Shown: positions 1 to 8,428 of the stretch, piece after piece | Layout of the letters: each line of letters opens with the position of its first letter | Numbering within the stretch: position 1 is the first letter of the stretch | Made by a program: the position numbers and the translations under genes | The notes under the pieces: generated by a model | The model's input: only the letters and a program-made list of their open reading frames with translations | What the model was told of the DNA's origin: nothing | Databases searched by the model: none | NCBI GenBank assembly: GCA_003427395.1 | Contig: BFEA01000012.1 | Coordinates: forward strand, 2,544,718-2,579,299 | Direction of reading: 5' to 3' | Length of the DNA stretch: 34,582 bases | From: Chara braunii | Taxonomy: Eukaryota; Streptophyta; Charophyceae; Charales; Characeae

Positions 1-180
1 CTAGCGCTACTACTACTGCCTAGCGCTGAAGACTACTGCAGCGCTCCTCCTGAGTGCTGCGGCCGAAATCTGAAGACTACCGTCCTACTCTCCAACTGCC
101 TACCCGTTCAGTGCCTGAAGCTCCTATGTACTATCACGGGTGCCTCCTGACTCGGGCGAGCAGTCCAGAGGGCTGCTCTT

Positions 181-395
181 GCCAATAATGCCGAAGGGAG
201 GCAGGGGCTGCAGCTCCTGCTCGTGCTCCTGCCAATAATGCCGAAGGGAGGCAGGGGCTGCAGCTGCAGCTCCTGCTCGTGCTCTTGCCAATAATGCCGC
301 AGGGAGGCAGGGGCTGCAGCTGCAGCTCCTGCTCGTGCTCTTGCCAATAATGCCGCAGGGAGGCAGGGGCTGCAGCTGCAGCTCCTGCTCGAGCT
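181..395. repeat. GC-rich minisatellite, four copies of a 50-56 bp unit
   Basis: Four head-to-tail copies start at 181, 231, 287 and 343, each opening with GCCAATAATGCCG and ending in a CAGCTCCTGCTCGTGCTC-like stretch. The first copy is 50 bp. Copies 2 and 3 are 56 bp because a CAGCTG motif is doubled. Since 50 and 56 are not multiples of three, successive copies shift frame, so the Ala- and Gln-rich open frames here are repeat artefacts. It probably lies in an intron of, or upstream of, the PDF gene. Confidence 0.9.
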
Positions 396-1591
396 GGCGT
401 GGGAACAGGCCAGAAATAGCCTGTTCCGAAACCCAGTTTTCGTGCCTGAATCTTAGGGCAGGTCGAAACAAATGAGGGCCTAAAAATAGCCCATGGCCTA
501 AGAATAGCCCTCCGTTTCAGGCTGGAAAAACTCTGGGTTAAAGACCCAGAAATAGGCTGAAACGGAATAGGGCCTGCAGGCCCTCGTTTTTCAGTTTTCA
601 GGCTGAAACGACCGGGGCCTGTAGCTCCTAAGTTTTAGGCTTTTAGGCTGAATGTCCGGGACGGGTCCTACAGGGCCCGTGTGGCTACGCAGTATGCCAC
701 AGTCACTGTGGTGTTTCAATGTTCCGTGGTGGATTGTCTCTGACATATTCCGACGTGGTGATGTGAAAACACCACATTTGTTGCGGCCAGAATGTGGTTG
801 GTGATTCTACTTTCCGTGGTGGATTGTCGCTTGCATACTTGGACGGAGTGAGGCGGAAACAAACACTAGATTATGGGCTACTTTGTCTCCCAAGAATATA
901 GACAGGTAGTTTCTTCCGGCCTACTTTGTCTCCCAAGAATATAGACAGGTAAACACTAGACTAGGGATTGACTATGAATGGCAAGAAGAGGGACCAAGTG
1001 GCCGGATTCATGTACTCTATAGTCCTGTGCATTCGGATCTACTCCCGTACTCATTGTCGTCTAGTCTAGTTCGGTGCAGGACCTACTATACTCTCATCCT
1101 TGGTGCGCAGCGACATGCCACTCTATTCCAGGGGTGTTGATGCTTTGATGTTAGGTCTCCAGAGCCCATCTATTTTCTTCCTCTCTAACTGTGACATGAA
1201 ATTTACATGTGGCTTCCCCTTGAAATTTGTTTCCAAACTCAAATCAGTTTGGAATCAGCGTTTGTACTCAGTTTGACATTATTAGTAATTCTCTTTATCA
1301 ATAAATAATAATAAACGAAGAAGAGCCTCTGTTTTTGATGCCTCTCTCTCTAGGGCTGCCTGTTTCTTTAGGTCCCTAGAGTCTGCCCGTTTCAACCTGA
1401 AATCATATTTGCGAAATCGTGATAATGTCATATTTGAATTTGGAAGTTCCTGTTCTGGCTGCCATCCCTCATCCACTGTGTGTGCTTCCCCAGACAGCTC
1501 CATGGCTTCAAGTTGTGCATGCAAGGATGCAAATGATGTTGGTCACTTCATCCAGTTGTTCCCATGTATTATTCTGTCCCCTTGCTTGCAG
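396..1591 (+). other. Non-coding stretch upstream of first visible PDF exon, probably intron
   Basis: No coding exon is recognisable. In particular, no sequence encoding the deformylase motif GxGLAAPQ is present, so the 5' part of the gene lies outside the window. The stretch holds a diverged duplication (721-775 and 811-867, both starting TTCCGTGGTGGATTGTC) and an exact 31-bp direct repeat (878-908 and 921-951, CTACTTTGTCTCCCAAGAAT and following). CAGGCTGAAACG-like motifs recur between about 510 and 610. It ends in a polypyrimidine tract and CAG acceptor at 1589-1591. Confidence 0.6.
878..951. repeat. 31-bp direct repeat, period 43
   Basis: Identical 31-bp copies lie at 878-908 and 921-951, separated by 12 bp. 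AAACACTAGA occurs just before the first copy and again just after the second, so the duplication may be part of a larger one. Confidence 0.85.
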
Positions 1592-1681
1592 ATAATTGTT
1601 CTGGAGGATGCCAAGGAGTACATGCGGTACAACACTCAGGAAGAACTTGAGCTTCAGGAGAGGAAGCCGTTCAACCTCCTG
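1592..1681 (+). CDS. PDF1A: Peptide deformylase 1A, internal exon (residues around IIVLED)
   Basis: This 90-nt exon encodes 30 residues starting IIVLEDAKEYMRYNTQEELE and ending ERKPFNLL. It is the stretch that follows motif 1 in organellar plant PDF1A proteins, which have a very similar IIVLED...Y...EE...Q.R.PF.L pattern. It is preceded by a pyrimidine-rich tract and CAG (1589-1591) and followed by the donor GTAAGT (1682-1687). It enters and leaves in phase 0. The enzyme removes the formyl group from the initiator Met of organelle-made proteins and uses a metal bound by one Cys and two His. Those ligands lie in the two downstream exons. Upstream exons with the transit peptide and GxGLAAPQ motif are missing from the window, so the gene is partial here. 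Confidence 0.88.
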
Positions 1682-2321
1682 GTAAGTTTCTCTCTACTAC
1701 CAGTCTTAACCAATATGCGACCCCCATGATTGCCTAGTGCCAACCACCATCCCCTGTTCTTTTCAAAGAGGCTTCGCATGTTGCTACGAGGCAGAAGTCA
1801 CCAGTAGTTGAGTCTCGATGTCCAGCGGGCTCTCAGGATGGGTGAGTATAGTACGCCTGCGAAGGACAAAAACGTTTTGTCATCAATCTTGCACCTCCGT
1901 GTGAGTTCAGATTCAAGAACTTCACTGTTTTTGTTGTTAAGAACACCCAGCACTCCATTCCATGTGGATTTCAGGGTATAGTTGTGACCATTTTCAGATG
2001 TTCTTTATGTGAAGAGGATGCGGCTTTGGCCCTCTGTTTTAGTTAGCTCTCGTCATAACTAAGTGACGAGGATTACAAAGGATTGTCATCAAAATGTCCT
2101 TTCCGCTACAGTAACTCTCTTTTCTATTCCTGAAGGAAAATTGAATATCCGTATATCCGTACGCAGATTGACAAGCCCCGTCACCTCAGGAGTCCGGAAG
2201 CTAGGGGGCATCTCAGTTTCTGGCCAGTTCCCTACTCGGAGTAATCTCAGAATGTACAGACTACGTCTCTTGCTTCTCTGGTCCTCTCGTTGTATGCATC
2301 GGGTGCTTCCCTTCCTCTGCC

Positions 2322-2537
2322 CTCGAGGCACCGGGCTGGCTCACACGTCTTTTTTGAACTCTTGCGATCAGCCCCATGTGTGTGTGTCTGTCTGTCTGTC
2401 TGTGGGTCGGTCGCGCCCGCGCGCCTATGGAAAGACCGCCCCTCTGATCACAACCGGCCGGAAAGTCACCAAGCACAACCCTCGAGGCACCGGGCTGGCT
2501 CACACGTTTTTTTTGAACTCTTGCGATCGGCCCCATG
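2322..2537. repeat. Direct repeat of about 56 bp, two copies
   Basis: Copies at 2322-2377 and 2480-2537 share CTCGAGGCACCGGGCTGGCT, then CACACG, a T-run, TTGAACTCTTGCGATC and GGCCCCATG. They differ mainly in T-run length and one base. The second copy ends just upstream of the hAT-like element at 2566. Confidence 0.85.
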
Positions 2538-2565
2538 CCATTTTGGATCTGGATGCAATCCAAAC

Positions 2566-3001
2566 CTAGGAAGATTTTCATGCCCGGCAGGGCACCCGGG
2601 CGTGCAAATATATATATTGCCTTTCTGCGCTCTCCCAGAGGACCCCAAATCCGGGCTCCTTTCATTTTTTGAGAGTTGGCTGTCAAGGGGGAGGGGGGGG
2701 GGGGAAGGGGGTGTAAATTTGTTTTAAAGGGGCTAAGGGGGTTTAAAGGGGGGTGCCTTAGTGTCTTTTTTATCTCCGGTTCGGTGAGGAATTCTGCTGT
2801 GACCCTCAGCCAAAAGTTGTTTGTATTGCAATTCGACACAACATATTCTTTTTCTGGAATTTTTTGACTTTCGTTGTTGTTGTTGTTGTTGTTTTGCGCT
2901 GGGCCTGCCCGGAACCCTGCCCGGGGGTGATGCTGGGCCGGGCACCCGGACGTGTATCCAGGTACAAGTTGGGTGCCCGGGCGCCCGGGAAAACAGCCTA
3001 G
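2566..3001 (+). mobile_element. Non-autonomous hAT-like DNA element, copy A
   Basis: This 436-bp element starts CTAGGAAGATTTTC and ends GAAAACAGCCTAG, giving imperfect terminal inverted repeats of the form CTAGGnWGnTTTTC. The flanks are ATCCAAAC (2558-2565) and ATGCAAAC (3002-3009), an 8-bp target-site duplication with one mismatch. A second copy with the same ends lies at 8974-9432. The subterminal regions are rich in CCCGGGCRCCC motifs, and the interior has a G-tract and a GTT microsatellite. It has no coding capacity. Duplications of 8 bp are typical of hAT elements; placement in that superfamily is inferred from this alone. Confidence 0.78.
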
Positions 3002-3246
3002 ATGCAAACTGCTTTCTATAATCTTTCCGGTTTCTTGTTCACACCTTTCACGACTGGCTCTGACCTCCTCTCTAGTCCCTACATGTCTTGCTCCTTACTG
3101 TGAGATTTTCTGTGGATCTCGGACACGCCCTGCTTTCAGCACTTTCTTGTACTACTTCCTCTCTCATCAAGTATGCCCCTGTTGTGGGCTTCCGAGTCTG
3201 TTGTAATCTGATCTGCCAGGACTTCCCGAGGTTGTTATGCTGCTGT

Positions 3247-3660
3247 GACCTGGGTTCCTTCCAGGTGGACCCTTGAACTTTCTCGGTCTTTCTGCATCTT
3301 TGTTGCTGCTATTGCTATCGGTTCAGTTGAACTGTCTAGGTGTAGTACGTGATGTTGTCTGTTCGGTGTTTATTCTTCAGGATTTGAACTGTTCACCGGT
3401 TTGATCAATAGTCTGTCTGGTGTATAGCATACAGCCACAGGCAGATAGGGACCTGGACTCCTTCCAGGTGAACCCCTGAACTTTCTTGCTATCTAGGCAC
3501 GTTTGTTGCTTTGCTGGTTGGTTGCTGCTGTTGCTATTGGTTTACGGTCTTTTCAAACTTTCCGGTGGATAACCTCAACATTATCGCAACCTTCAGAATT
3601 TTAACTGTTGACCTGTTTGATCAGTAGTCTGGTCTATCCCATACAGCCACAGGCAGGTAG
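3247..3660. repeat. Tandem duplication, about 203/211 bp units
   Basis: Copy 1 (3247-3449) and copy 2 (3450-3660) both start GACCTGG(G/A)(T/C)TCCTTCCAGGTG, share a GTTGCTGCTNTTGCTAT core, and end GTTTGATCARTAGTCTG followed by CATACAGCCACAGGCAGRTAG. They are diverged by substitutions and small indels. Non-coding, within the PDF1A intron. Confidence 0.85.
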
Positions 3661-3994
3661 TGTCTGATTAATGCTGTCATCTCTGACAAATGGATTTTCA
3701 GCCGCTCTAGGAAAGCATGGCCCGACAGGACCATCCTTCGTCGGCGCAATCATGTACAGTAGTCAGCCAGTGTATTTGTGATCAGCTGTGCGGCCATGGT
3801 CTAGCAGACCAATGTATTGAAGGATGCAGGCATGTGTTTTTCTGACGAGGGCAGTCTTGTGAGTCACCTCTATGCATTGCATCACACACCTCATCTTCCC
3901 TTCCCCACCCATGGCCCCTCCCTCGCCCCCCGCGCCCCCTCCTCTCCTTCCCAGTCCTTACTGCTCTATCCACGGTTAACTTCTTGAAGCACCT

Positions 3995-4169
3995 GTACCT
4001 CCGCCAGTGTTGGGAAAATCGGGAAAACTGGCAGTTCTCCCGAACTCCTAAGAAGTCGAGGCCGGGCCTGACAATGGCTGCCATTTATAAATCTCATCAG
4101 CGACCATCGTTTCGTTTCGGCCTGCCTAAAGGGTGGGAGGCCCGCTATTTTCCCACTTGGCAAAGGTAC
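3995..4169. mobile_element. Putative MITE with about 28-bp imperfect inverted ends
   Basis: The left end GTACCTCCGCCAGTGTTGGG continues AAAATCGGG. The reverse complement of the right end reads GTACCTTTGCCAAGTGGGAA followed by AATAGCGGG. The ends therefore pair over about 28 bp with a few mismatches and one gap, enclosing 175 bp without coding potential. I do not see a convincing target-site duplication, so the mobile-element call is tentative. Confidence 0.5.
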
Positions 4170-4934
4170 TAGTGATTAAGTCTCTTTCTTGTTCATCTCA
4201 TCTTTTCATTCTGGTTTGTCTTCGTGTGATCTTGCCACCTCCTTTTGCTTTTCCTTTATCGAATGCCTTTGACTGTTTTTAGTGTAGCTGCTTCCCGGAA
4301 GCTTTCATCCTCTGCAGGTCCATCACTGTTAGAAGTGAGAGCTATGATTGTGAACACTGTTCCCAGATGCCCCACCGTCCCTTATGGAAAGTGAAGCATT
4401 TCAGTCCATTAGCGCGTACATGCTAAATCGAGGGTCTATAAAAGAGAGTCTATTCTTAGCGAATGCGGTGATGCTGGAAGGCACCTCAGTTGAAGTCAGA
4501 GCTAGTATCATAGTATCCCTATTGACTTAATAACGTAATTACGTACCTATGAACCTTCTCAGTTTGACAAATCTGCTCCGTTGACTGTCACAGTAGTCTG
4601 AGTAGTAATGGTGGAGGAGGGCAACAGGGAAGAGAAATAAATGGGGTGGTTAGGGGAAAGGTGAACGTTGAATCTGGGCCATTTAACTGTTTCAGTCTGC
4701 TTTCGTTTGCTGCTGGATGAAATGTTCTGCATACAAAACAAGTAAAAAGGATGTGGCGAAGTAAGGGAAAAGCATGTGTTTGTCGGTCCTCGTGTCTGGG
4801 ATTACGGCCATCATTTTGACAGGGAGGAGTGGATGTGGAAAATTATGCACTGGCTGTTTGTCTGGCTTCTCATGCGATGCTTGGCCCTTCTTTCAGCCTT
4901 ACTGTTTGTTGGTCTGCATTTCTTCTGTCTGGGT

Positions 4935-5545
4935 GTGGAGGTGAAATTCTGGGGGCTTTGATATCAGCATGGGTGAGTTCAGTGTTATTGAATGGGTTGC
5001 ATTGGTTTTTGTAGTATTTAATGTGTGCGTGATTGGGGTGCTTGCATGAGGCCATGTGGTGGAGGTGAAATTCTGGGGGCTTTGATATCAGCATGTGTGA
5101 GTTCAGTGTTATTGCATGGGTTGCATTGGTTTTTGTAGTATTGCATGTGTGCATTATTGGGGGTGCTTGCATGAGGCCACGTGGCCATGTGCATTAATTG
5201 GGTGCTTGCATGAGGCCATGTTATTGCCTGGAGGGGCTCCACGGCGTGCGGAGCTTTTCTGAATCATGAATGGCCGCAATGGCATACTTTTTTCCTCTTT
5301 TGGCTGGTGCTGCCATCCGTTGTGGTCTGGTAGGCCCGAGGCGCAAAATTTTCGGAGCAGGTGACAAGCAAATCTCCACAAGGCTGGGGCTGTGTACAAG
5401 CTGTTTAGTGAGGTTGCATTCCGTGTGGGTAAATTAACCCGAAATTTTGTGGATTTTGATGCCAGTATGAGTGCGTTCAGTGTTAAGGCACACCGGGGTT
5501 TCCTATTTTCTGTCTGCATCGTCATGGAGGCCCTTGCATGAGGCT
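4935..5545. repeat. 124-bp tandem repeat in PDF1A intron
   Basis: Two well-conserved copies begin at 4935 and 5059 with GTGGAGGTGAAATTCTGGGG and end in TGCTTGCATGAGGCCATG. A partial third copy (about 5180-5220) repeats only the 3' part. A more diverged copy (about 5437-5545) keeps GAAATT...GG.TTTTGAT..CAG.ATG.GTG.GTTCAGTGTTA and CTTGCATGAGGC. Minus-strand open frames with repeated HADIKAPRISPP-like peptides are a by-product. Confidence 0.85.
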
Positions 5546-5817
5546 AATATGTGATTCTTTGCTGGCTTTAGAACCATTTAGGTGAGCGTGTTTTCAGTGT
5601 AGGTATCCAGGAGCCCAGGAGGCACGCCGTCCAAGCATCTGTCGTTTTGTCGGGACCACTTGTATCTTAACCAAGGAGGCTTTTCTGGTTTAATTATGAA
5701 CTGTTAACGACCAGGTTTAAATTGAGCAAGCTCAACTTTTCCAGCTCCCAAGTGAAGGTCTGTTTTGAGTCTTTTGACAGATGAGTACAATGCTGTTTTG
5801 CTTGATCTCTGCCTCAG

Positions 5818-5885
5818 GTGCTTATTAACCCAGTCCTGACTAAGGTTGGAAAGGAGACAGCGGCGTTTTTTGAGGGATGCCTGAG
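5818..5885 (+). CDS. PDF1A: Peptide deformylase 1A, exon carrying the EGCLS metal-ligand motif
   Basis: This 68-nt exon encodes VLINPVLTKVGKETAAFFEG followed by CLS, where the last Ser codon is split (AG|T). The EGCLS motif is deformylase motif 2 and its Cys is a metal ligand. The VNPxL strand before it is also typical of the family. The acceptor is CTGCCTCAG (5809-5817) and the donor GTAAAT (5886-5891). It enters in phase 0, matching the end of the exon at 1681, and leaves with two bases of a codon, matching the single T that opens the exon at 6691. The exact phase match on both sides supports the gene model. Confidence 0.9.
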
Positions 5886-6197
5886 GTAAATTGAGAAATC
5901 CCCTGCATTTCCTTCTGTTTACCTGTTTGTCTTATTGCAAGCATTGTTTCTGCACACAAGCGGTTAACAGGGACCCCCAGCCCTGGTTAACCCCCTCAAC
6001 GCTGAAAAGTGCATTGGAGATCTTTTTTTTTTTTTTTTCTGTTTTTTTTTTTTTGCCCTGTTTTATTTTTGGTCAAGGTCTGTGTGTGCCATGTTTGGTG
6101 TTTGTTGGGGTCTTGGAGTTGACTGTTTTTTGGCTAGCCCTGAAAAATCCTGAAAATTCTGAAAACTGAAATGAGTGAATTTTGCATGAAAACACAC

Positions 6198-6348
6198 TTT
6201 TGCCTTGCTGTTTTCAATTTTGTTTTTGTACGTAGTTAGTATGATCTCCACTCTATGAATTGGTGGCAAGTTTGGTTAAAGTGACCCTTGGGTTTTTGTT
6301 ATAAATGGCCTGACAAGTGGTGTGAAAATTGAGGCCTCCATTAACCGT
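6198..6348 (+). repeat. Dispersed repeat R, copy 1
   Basis: The stretch from TTTTGCCTTGCTGTTTT to ATTAACCGTCTCTC matches the reverse complement of 32073-32256. The best-kept block reads TTAGTATGATCTCCACTCTA, then YGAATTGGTGGCAAGTTTG-like sequence, GACCCTTNGGTTTT and CAAGTGGT.TGAAAATT. The two copies differ in the T/A-rich part, where the other has an expanded homopolymer. Class unknown; I see no terminal inverted repeats. Confidence 0.8.
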
Positions 6349-6354
6349 CTCTCG

Positions 6355-6740
6355 AATCTGCGGGACCTCGGTCAATCTGATTTCCTTATCTTCAGTTCAT
6401 GTAGTTCTCTCTCGAATCTTCCTGTAGGATATAATCCCTCTTGTTGATGTGATTTGCTTGTGCAGGGTGGAGGAGTACCGGGCATTGGTGGAGAGTGCTC
6501 TGGAAGTTGAGGGGCGAGAAGACCTGTGAGGCTCCTCAGGAGGGAGGCAGAGGGTTCTGCATTATTAGAATCTGTGGGGCCTCAGACTCAGTCAACGTGA
6601 TTTGATGTCCTTTTCTTCGATGCACTTAGCTCTCGCTTGAATCTTCCTGTAGGTTGTAATCCCTCTTGTGGATGTGATTTGCCTGTGCAGTGTGGAGAAG
6701 TACCGGGCATTGGTAGAGAGAGCTCTGGAAGTTGAGGTAA
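6355..6740 (+). repeat. Tandem duplication of intron end plus start of last PDF1A exon
   Basis: Copy 1 (about 6355-6516) and copy 2 (about 6568-6735) share intron sequence (GAATCTTCCTGTAGG, TAATCCCTCTTGT, ATGTGATTTGC), the TGTGCAG acceptor, and the first about 45 nt of exon (GTGGAGRAGTACCGGGCATT). They diverge soon after GAAGTTGAGG. Copy 2 continues into the real last exon. Copy 1 runs into GGGCGAGAAGACCTGTGAGG. Confidence 0.88.
6466..6525 (+). pseudogene. Duplicated 5' part of the PDF1A last exon: pseudo-exon or 60-nt cassette exon
   Basis: Read in the phase left by the 5885 donor, this segment encodes R then VEEYRALVESALEVEGRED, nearly the same as [15 protein letters not shown] in the true exon. 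If used as a terminal exon it hits TGA at 6527-6529 and lacks the HECDH helix, so the product would be inactive. It is also followed by a plausible donor, GTGAGG at 6526. Used that way the exon is 60 nt and phase-neutral (two bases in, two bases out), and would add 20 residues between the Cys ligand and the His ligands. Nothing in the sequence shows whether it is spliced in. Confidence 0.6.
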
Positions 6741-6958
6741 AGGCCCTGGGCAGAGACGGGAAACCAGTTCACATCAAGGCAAGGGGTTGGCAAGCACGCA
6801 TCCTCCAGCATGAGTGCGATCACCTGAATGGTCTTTTGTATGTTGATCGAATGGTGCCAAGAACATTCAGGAGTGTGGAGAATCTCCATCTTCCTTTAGC
6901 TGCAGACTGTCCTCGGCCAGGCCCTTGTTTGCATCCAGTGAAACGAGCTTCAGCCTGA
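6691..6958 (+). CDS. PDF1A: Peptide deformylase 1A, last coding exon with HECDH active-site motif
   Basis: After the split Ser codon this exon encodes 88 residues and ends at TGA 6956-6958. It begins [20 protein letters not shown] and then carries [20 protein letters not shown] and [14 protein letters not shown] is deformylase motif 3: the two His bind metal and the Glu is the catalytic base. The [14 protein letters not shown] and VPRTFR stretches are nearly invariant in plant PDF1A, followed by the usual NL.LPLA..CP..GP C-terminus. A short tail, LHPVKRASA, follows. The acceptor is TGTGCAG at 6684-6690. No inactivating change is seen in this or the two upstream exons, so the gene is likely functional. 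A strong donor-like GTAAGT at 6971, just past the stop, may start a 3' UTR intron. Confidence 0.92.
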
Positions 6959-7158
6959 ATTCTTCTTTCTGTAAGTATTCTATCGCAATTTGTGAGCCTG
7001 TAAGCCCGGAGGTTTTGCAGGAATACTGGTGGATGATCAGCCACCTCATGGGCATCTATGCTGGTAGTGATTATTTTGCATTGAATTCCTGATAATGGCC
7101 AGTTGTATGACTACACTGCAAGCAGTAGAAGCTTCTTCTGCCTAAGAAGTAGGAAGTA

Positions 7159-7343
7159 CTGCCGTCTTCCGCCGAAAAATAGGTTGCTTTCTATTCGAAT
7201 AGAATGCATATGCGTTCTGTTCGGACAGTGCTTAAATTCGAAAACACAATGCATATGCATGCTATTTGAATCATTGTTTTTTTTCTTTTTTTTTTCCGAA
7301 TAGTGTAACACGACGCGTGTGTTATGTTCGGGGAAGACGGTAG
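7159..7343. mobile_element. Small TIR element, family with 14022-14132, copy 1
   Basis: The left end CTGCCGTCTTCCGCCGAA pairs with the right end TTCGGGGAAGACGGTAG. The reverse complement of that right end, CTACCGTCTTCCCCGAA, is almost identical to the left end of the element at 14022. The 185-bp interior holds ATGCATATGCATGC-like palindromic pieces and a T-run. It has no coding capacity and no clear target-site duplication. Confidence 0.7.
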
Positions 7344-7551
7344 TCCGTGGAAACCTGCTCTGTGCGTCAGCCACTCCCTTCATTTCTGAGGCTCCTGAAC
7401 ATGCTATGTCAGCCCCCCGTGTGGACAGCATTTTCAATCCAATGTGAACTGCGCAGGGGCATACTTCTGAAGAGGGGACACACTGTTTTCAAGGAACTGA
7501 CACTGAGTGTAGTGTGCTGCAGTGATTGCTTGTTCTGTAGACCAGGACGAT

Positions 7552-7645
7552 CATCTGTGACATTGTCTTGTGTTTCATCTGTGACATTGTCTTGTGTTTC
7601 ATCTGTGACATGTCTTGTGTTCCATCTGTGACATTGTCTTGTGTT
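7552..7645. repeat. 24-bp minisatellite, four copies
   Basis: The unit CATCTGTGACATTGTCTTGT plus GTTT repeats at 7552, 7576, 7600 and 7623. The third copy lacks one T, which breaks any reading frame across the array. Confidence 0.92.
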
Positions 7646-8358
7646 GTTGACGATTGTCACTTTCTGTGTAATCTTGGTTGCATACGGCTTGCAGATTTGA
7701 TTTGTTCTGTTCAGAATCAGCGAGGCAAGGACGTCGACTTGGGGCTTTCCTTTTCCATGCACACGCAAGTGAAGATGCCAAAGAGGGCAGCGTGGTCGAC
7801 GGATATGACCTGCCAAAGACGCCGAAGCACGCCCGTTGCAACCGGCGTGGTAGGCGCATGCCTTCCTCTATATCCGCGAGGCGGGCGACTACTCAGCATT
7901 ATCCTCTCTCTTATCTGGATGTACATAGTGTTGTCATTTTGCTGCACTTTTGCAAAAGGCTGAAGGCTGAAGGGTGCCACCTAGGCAACGTATGGCCAAT
8001 GTCTGAAATTATTTTCTCTATGTATGGATGCACAGTTGTCTTGAGGATTCTGAATGTAGAATCCTGAAGTGGGGGGTAATGATCATTACCTTACTACTGC
8101 ATATCGCCGTGAACTAGCACTTGTTTCTTTCTTTTTTTTTAGTCCTTGTTTTAATAGGATCTGGCCTAAAGGAATTTTGCCATGCAAGCCCTTGTGAACT
8201 AGCCCATGTTGACCTTGCCCTTGTCTAGTTCCTAGCCTGGGATTGGTATGTCTCTGTAAATATGTGTCCAGAGCTTATAAGTGACGCAGACACACGTTTG
8301 TGTGTTGGGGGGTTAGCGTTGAAGAGCGGAGGTCAGGGCCACATCCCTGGACAAGCAC

Positions 8359-8362
<4 letters not shown>

Positions 8363-8391
<29 letters not shown>
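8363..8391. repeat. (AG)n microsatellite
   Basis: An uninterrupted AG dinucleotide run of about 28 bp. Confidence 0.95.
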
Positions 8392-8393
<2 letters not shown>

Positions 8394-8412
8394 CTTCTTG
8401 TGTGGTTTTGTG

Positions 8413-8428
8413 AATAAAATTCAATAAA
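8413..8428 (+). terminator. Two AATAAA hexamers, possible polyadenylation signals
   Basis: AATAAA occurs at 8413-8418 and 8423-8428 in an AT-rich stretch downstream of PDF1A on the same strand. If the PDF1A transcript runs this far (about 1.45 kb past the stop, perhaps with a 3' UTR intron), these could direct cleavage. The match is short and could be chance. Confidence 0.2.

Larger units (their letters stand above)
1682..5817 (+). other. PDF1A intron, 4136 bp, repeat-filled
   Basis: The boundaries are GTAAGT at 1682 and CTGCCTCAG at 5809-5817. The intron contains a hAT-like element, a 203/211-bp tandem duplication, a putative TIR element and a 124-bp tandem repeat, each listed separately. 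It also has a TG/TCTG microsatellite at about 2376-2405. The open frames inside it are repeat-derived and I see no other gene. Confidence 0.85.
5886..6690 (+). other. PDF1A intron, 805 bp, with a duplicated splice acceptor
   Basis: It runs from GTAAAT to the TGTGCAG acceptor at 6690. It contains T-runs (6021-6055), one copy of a dispersed repeat (6198-6348) and the upstream copy of a tandem duplication that includes an exon-like segment (6466-6525). A second usable TGTGCAG acceptor therefore sits at 6465. Confidence 0.8.

Noticed and set aside
2261-3007. A 248-residue minus-strand open frame
   Set aside because: It runs across the hAT-like element and a duplicated stretch in the PDF1A intron; the Asn-run is a GTT microsatellite. 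No conserved domain.
7552-7645. Possible CRISPR-like array
   Set aside because: Copies are contiguous with no unique spacers, and the genome is eukaryotic. The same holds for the other tandem arrays.
7409-7816. Minus-strand open frame with TDETQDNV repeats
   Set aside because: The peptide repeat comes from the 24-bp minisatellite at 7552-7645. It overlaps nothing recognisable.
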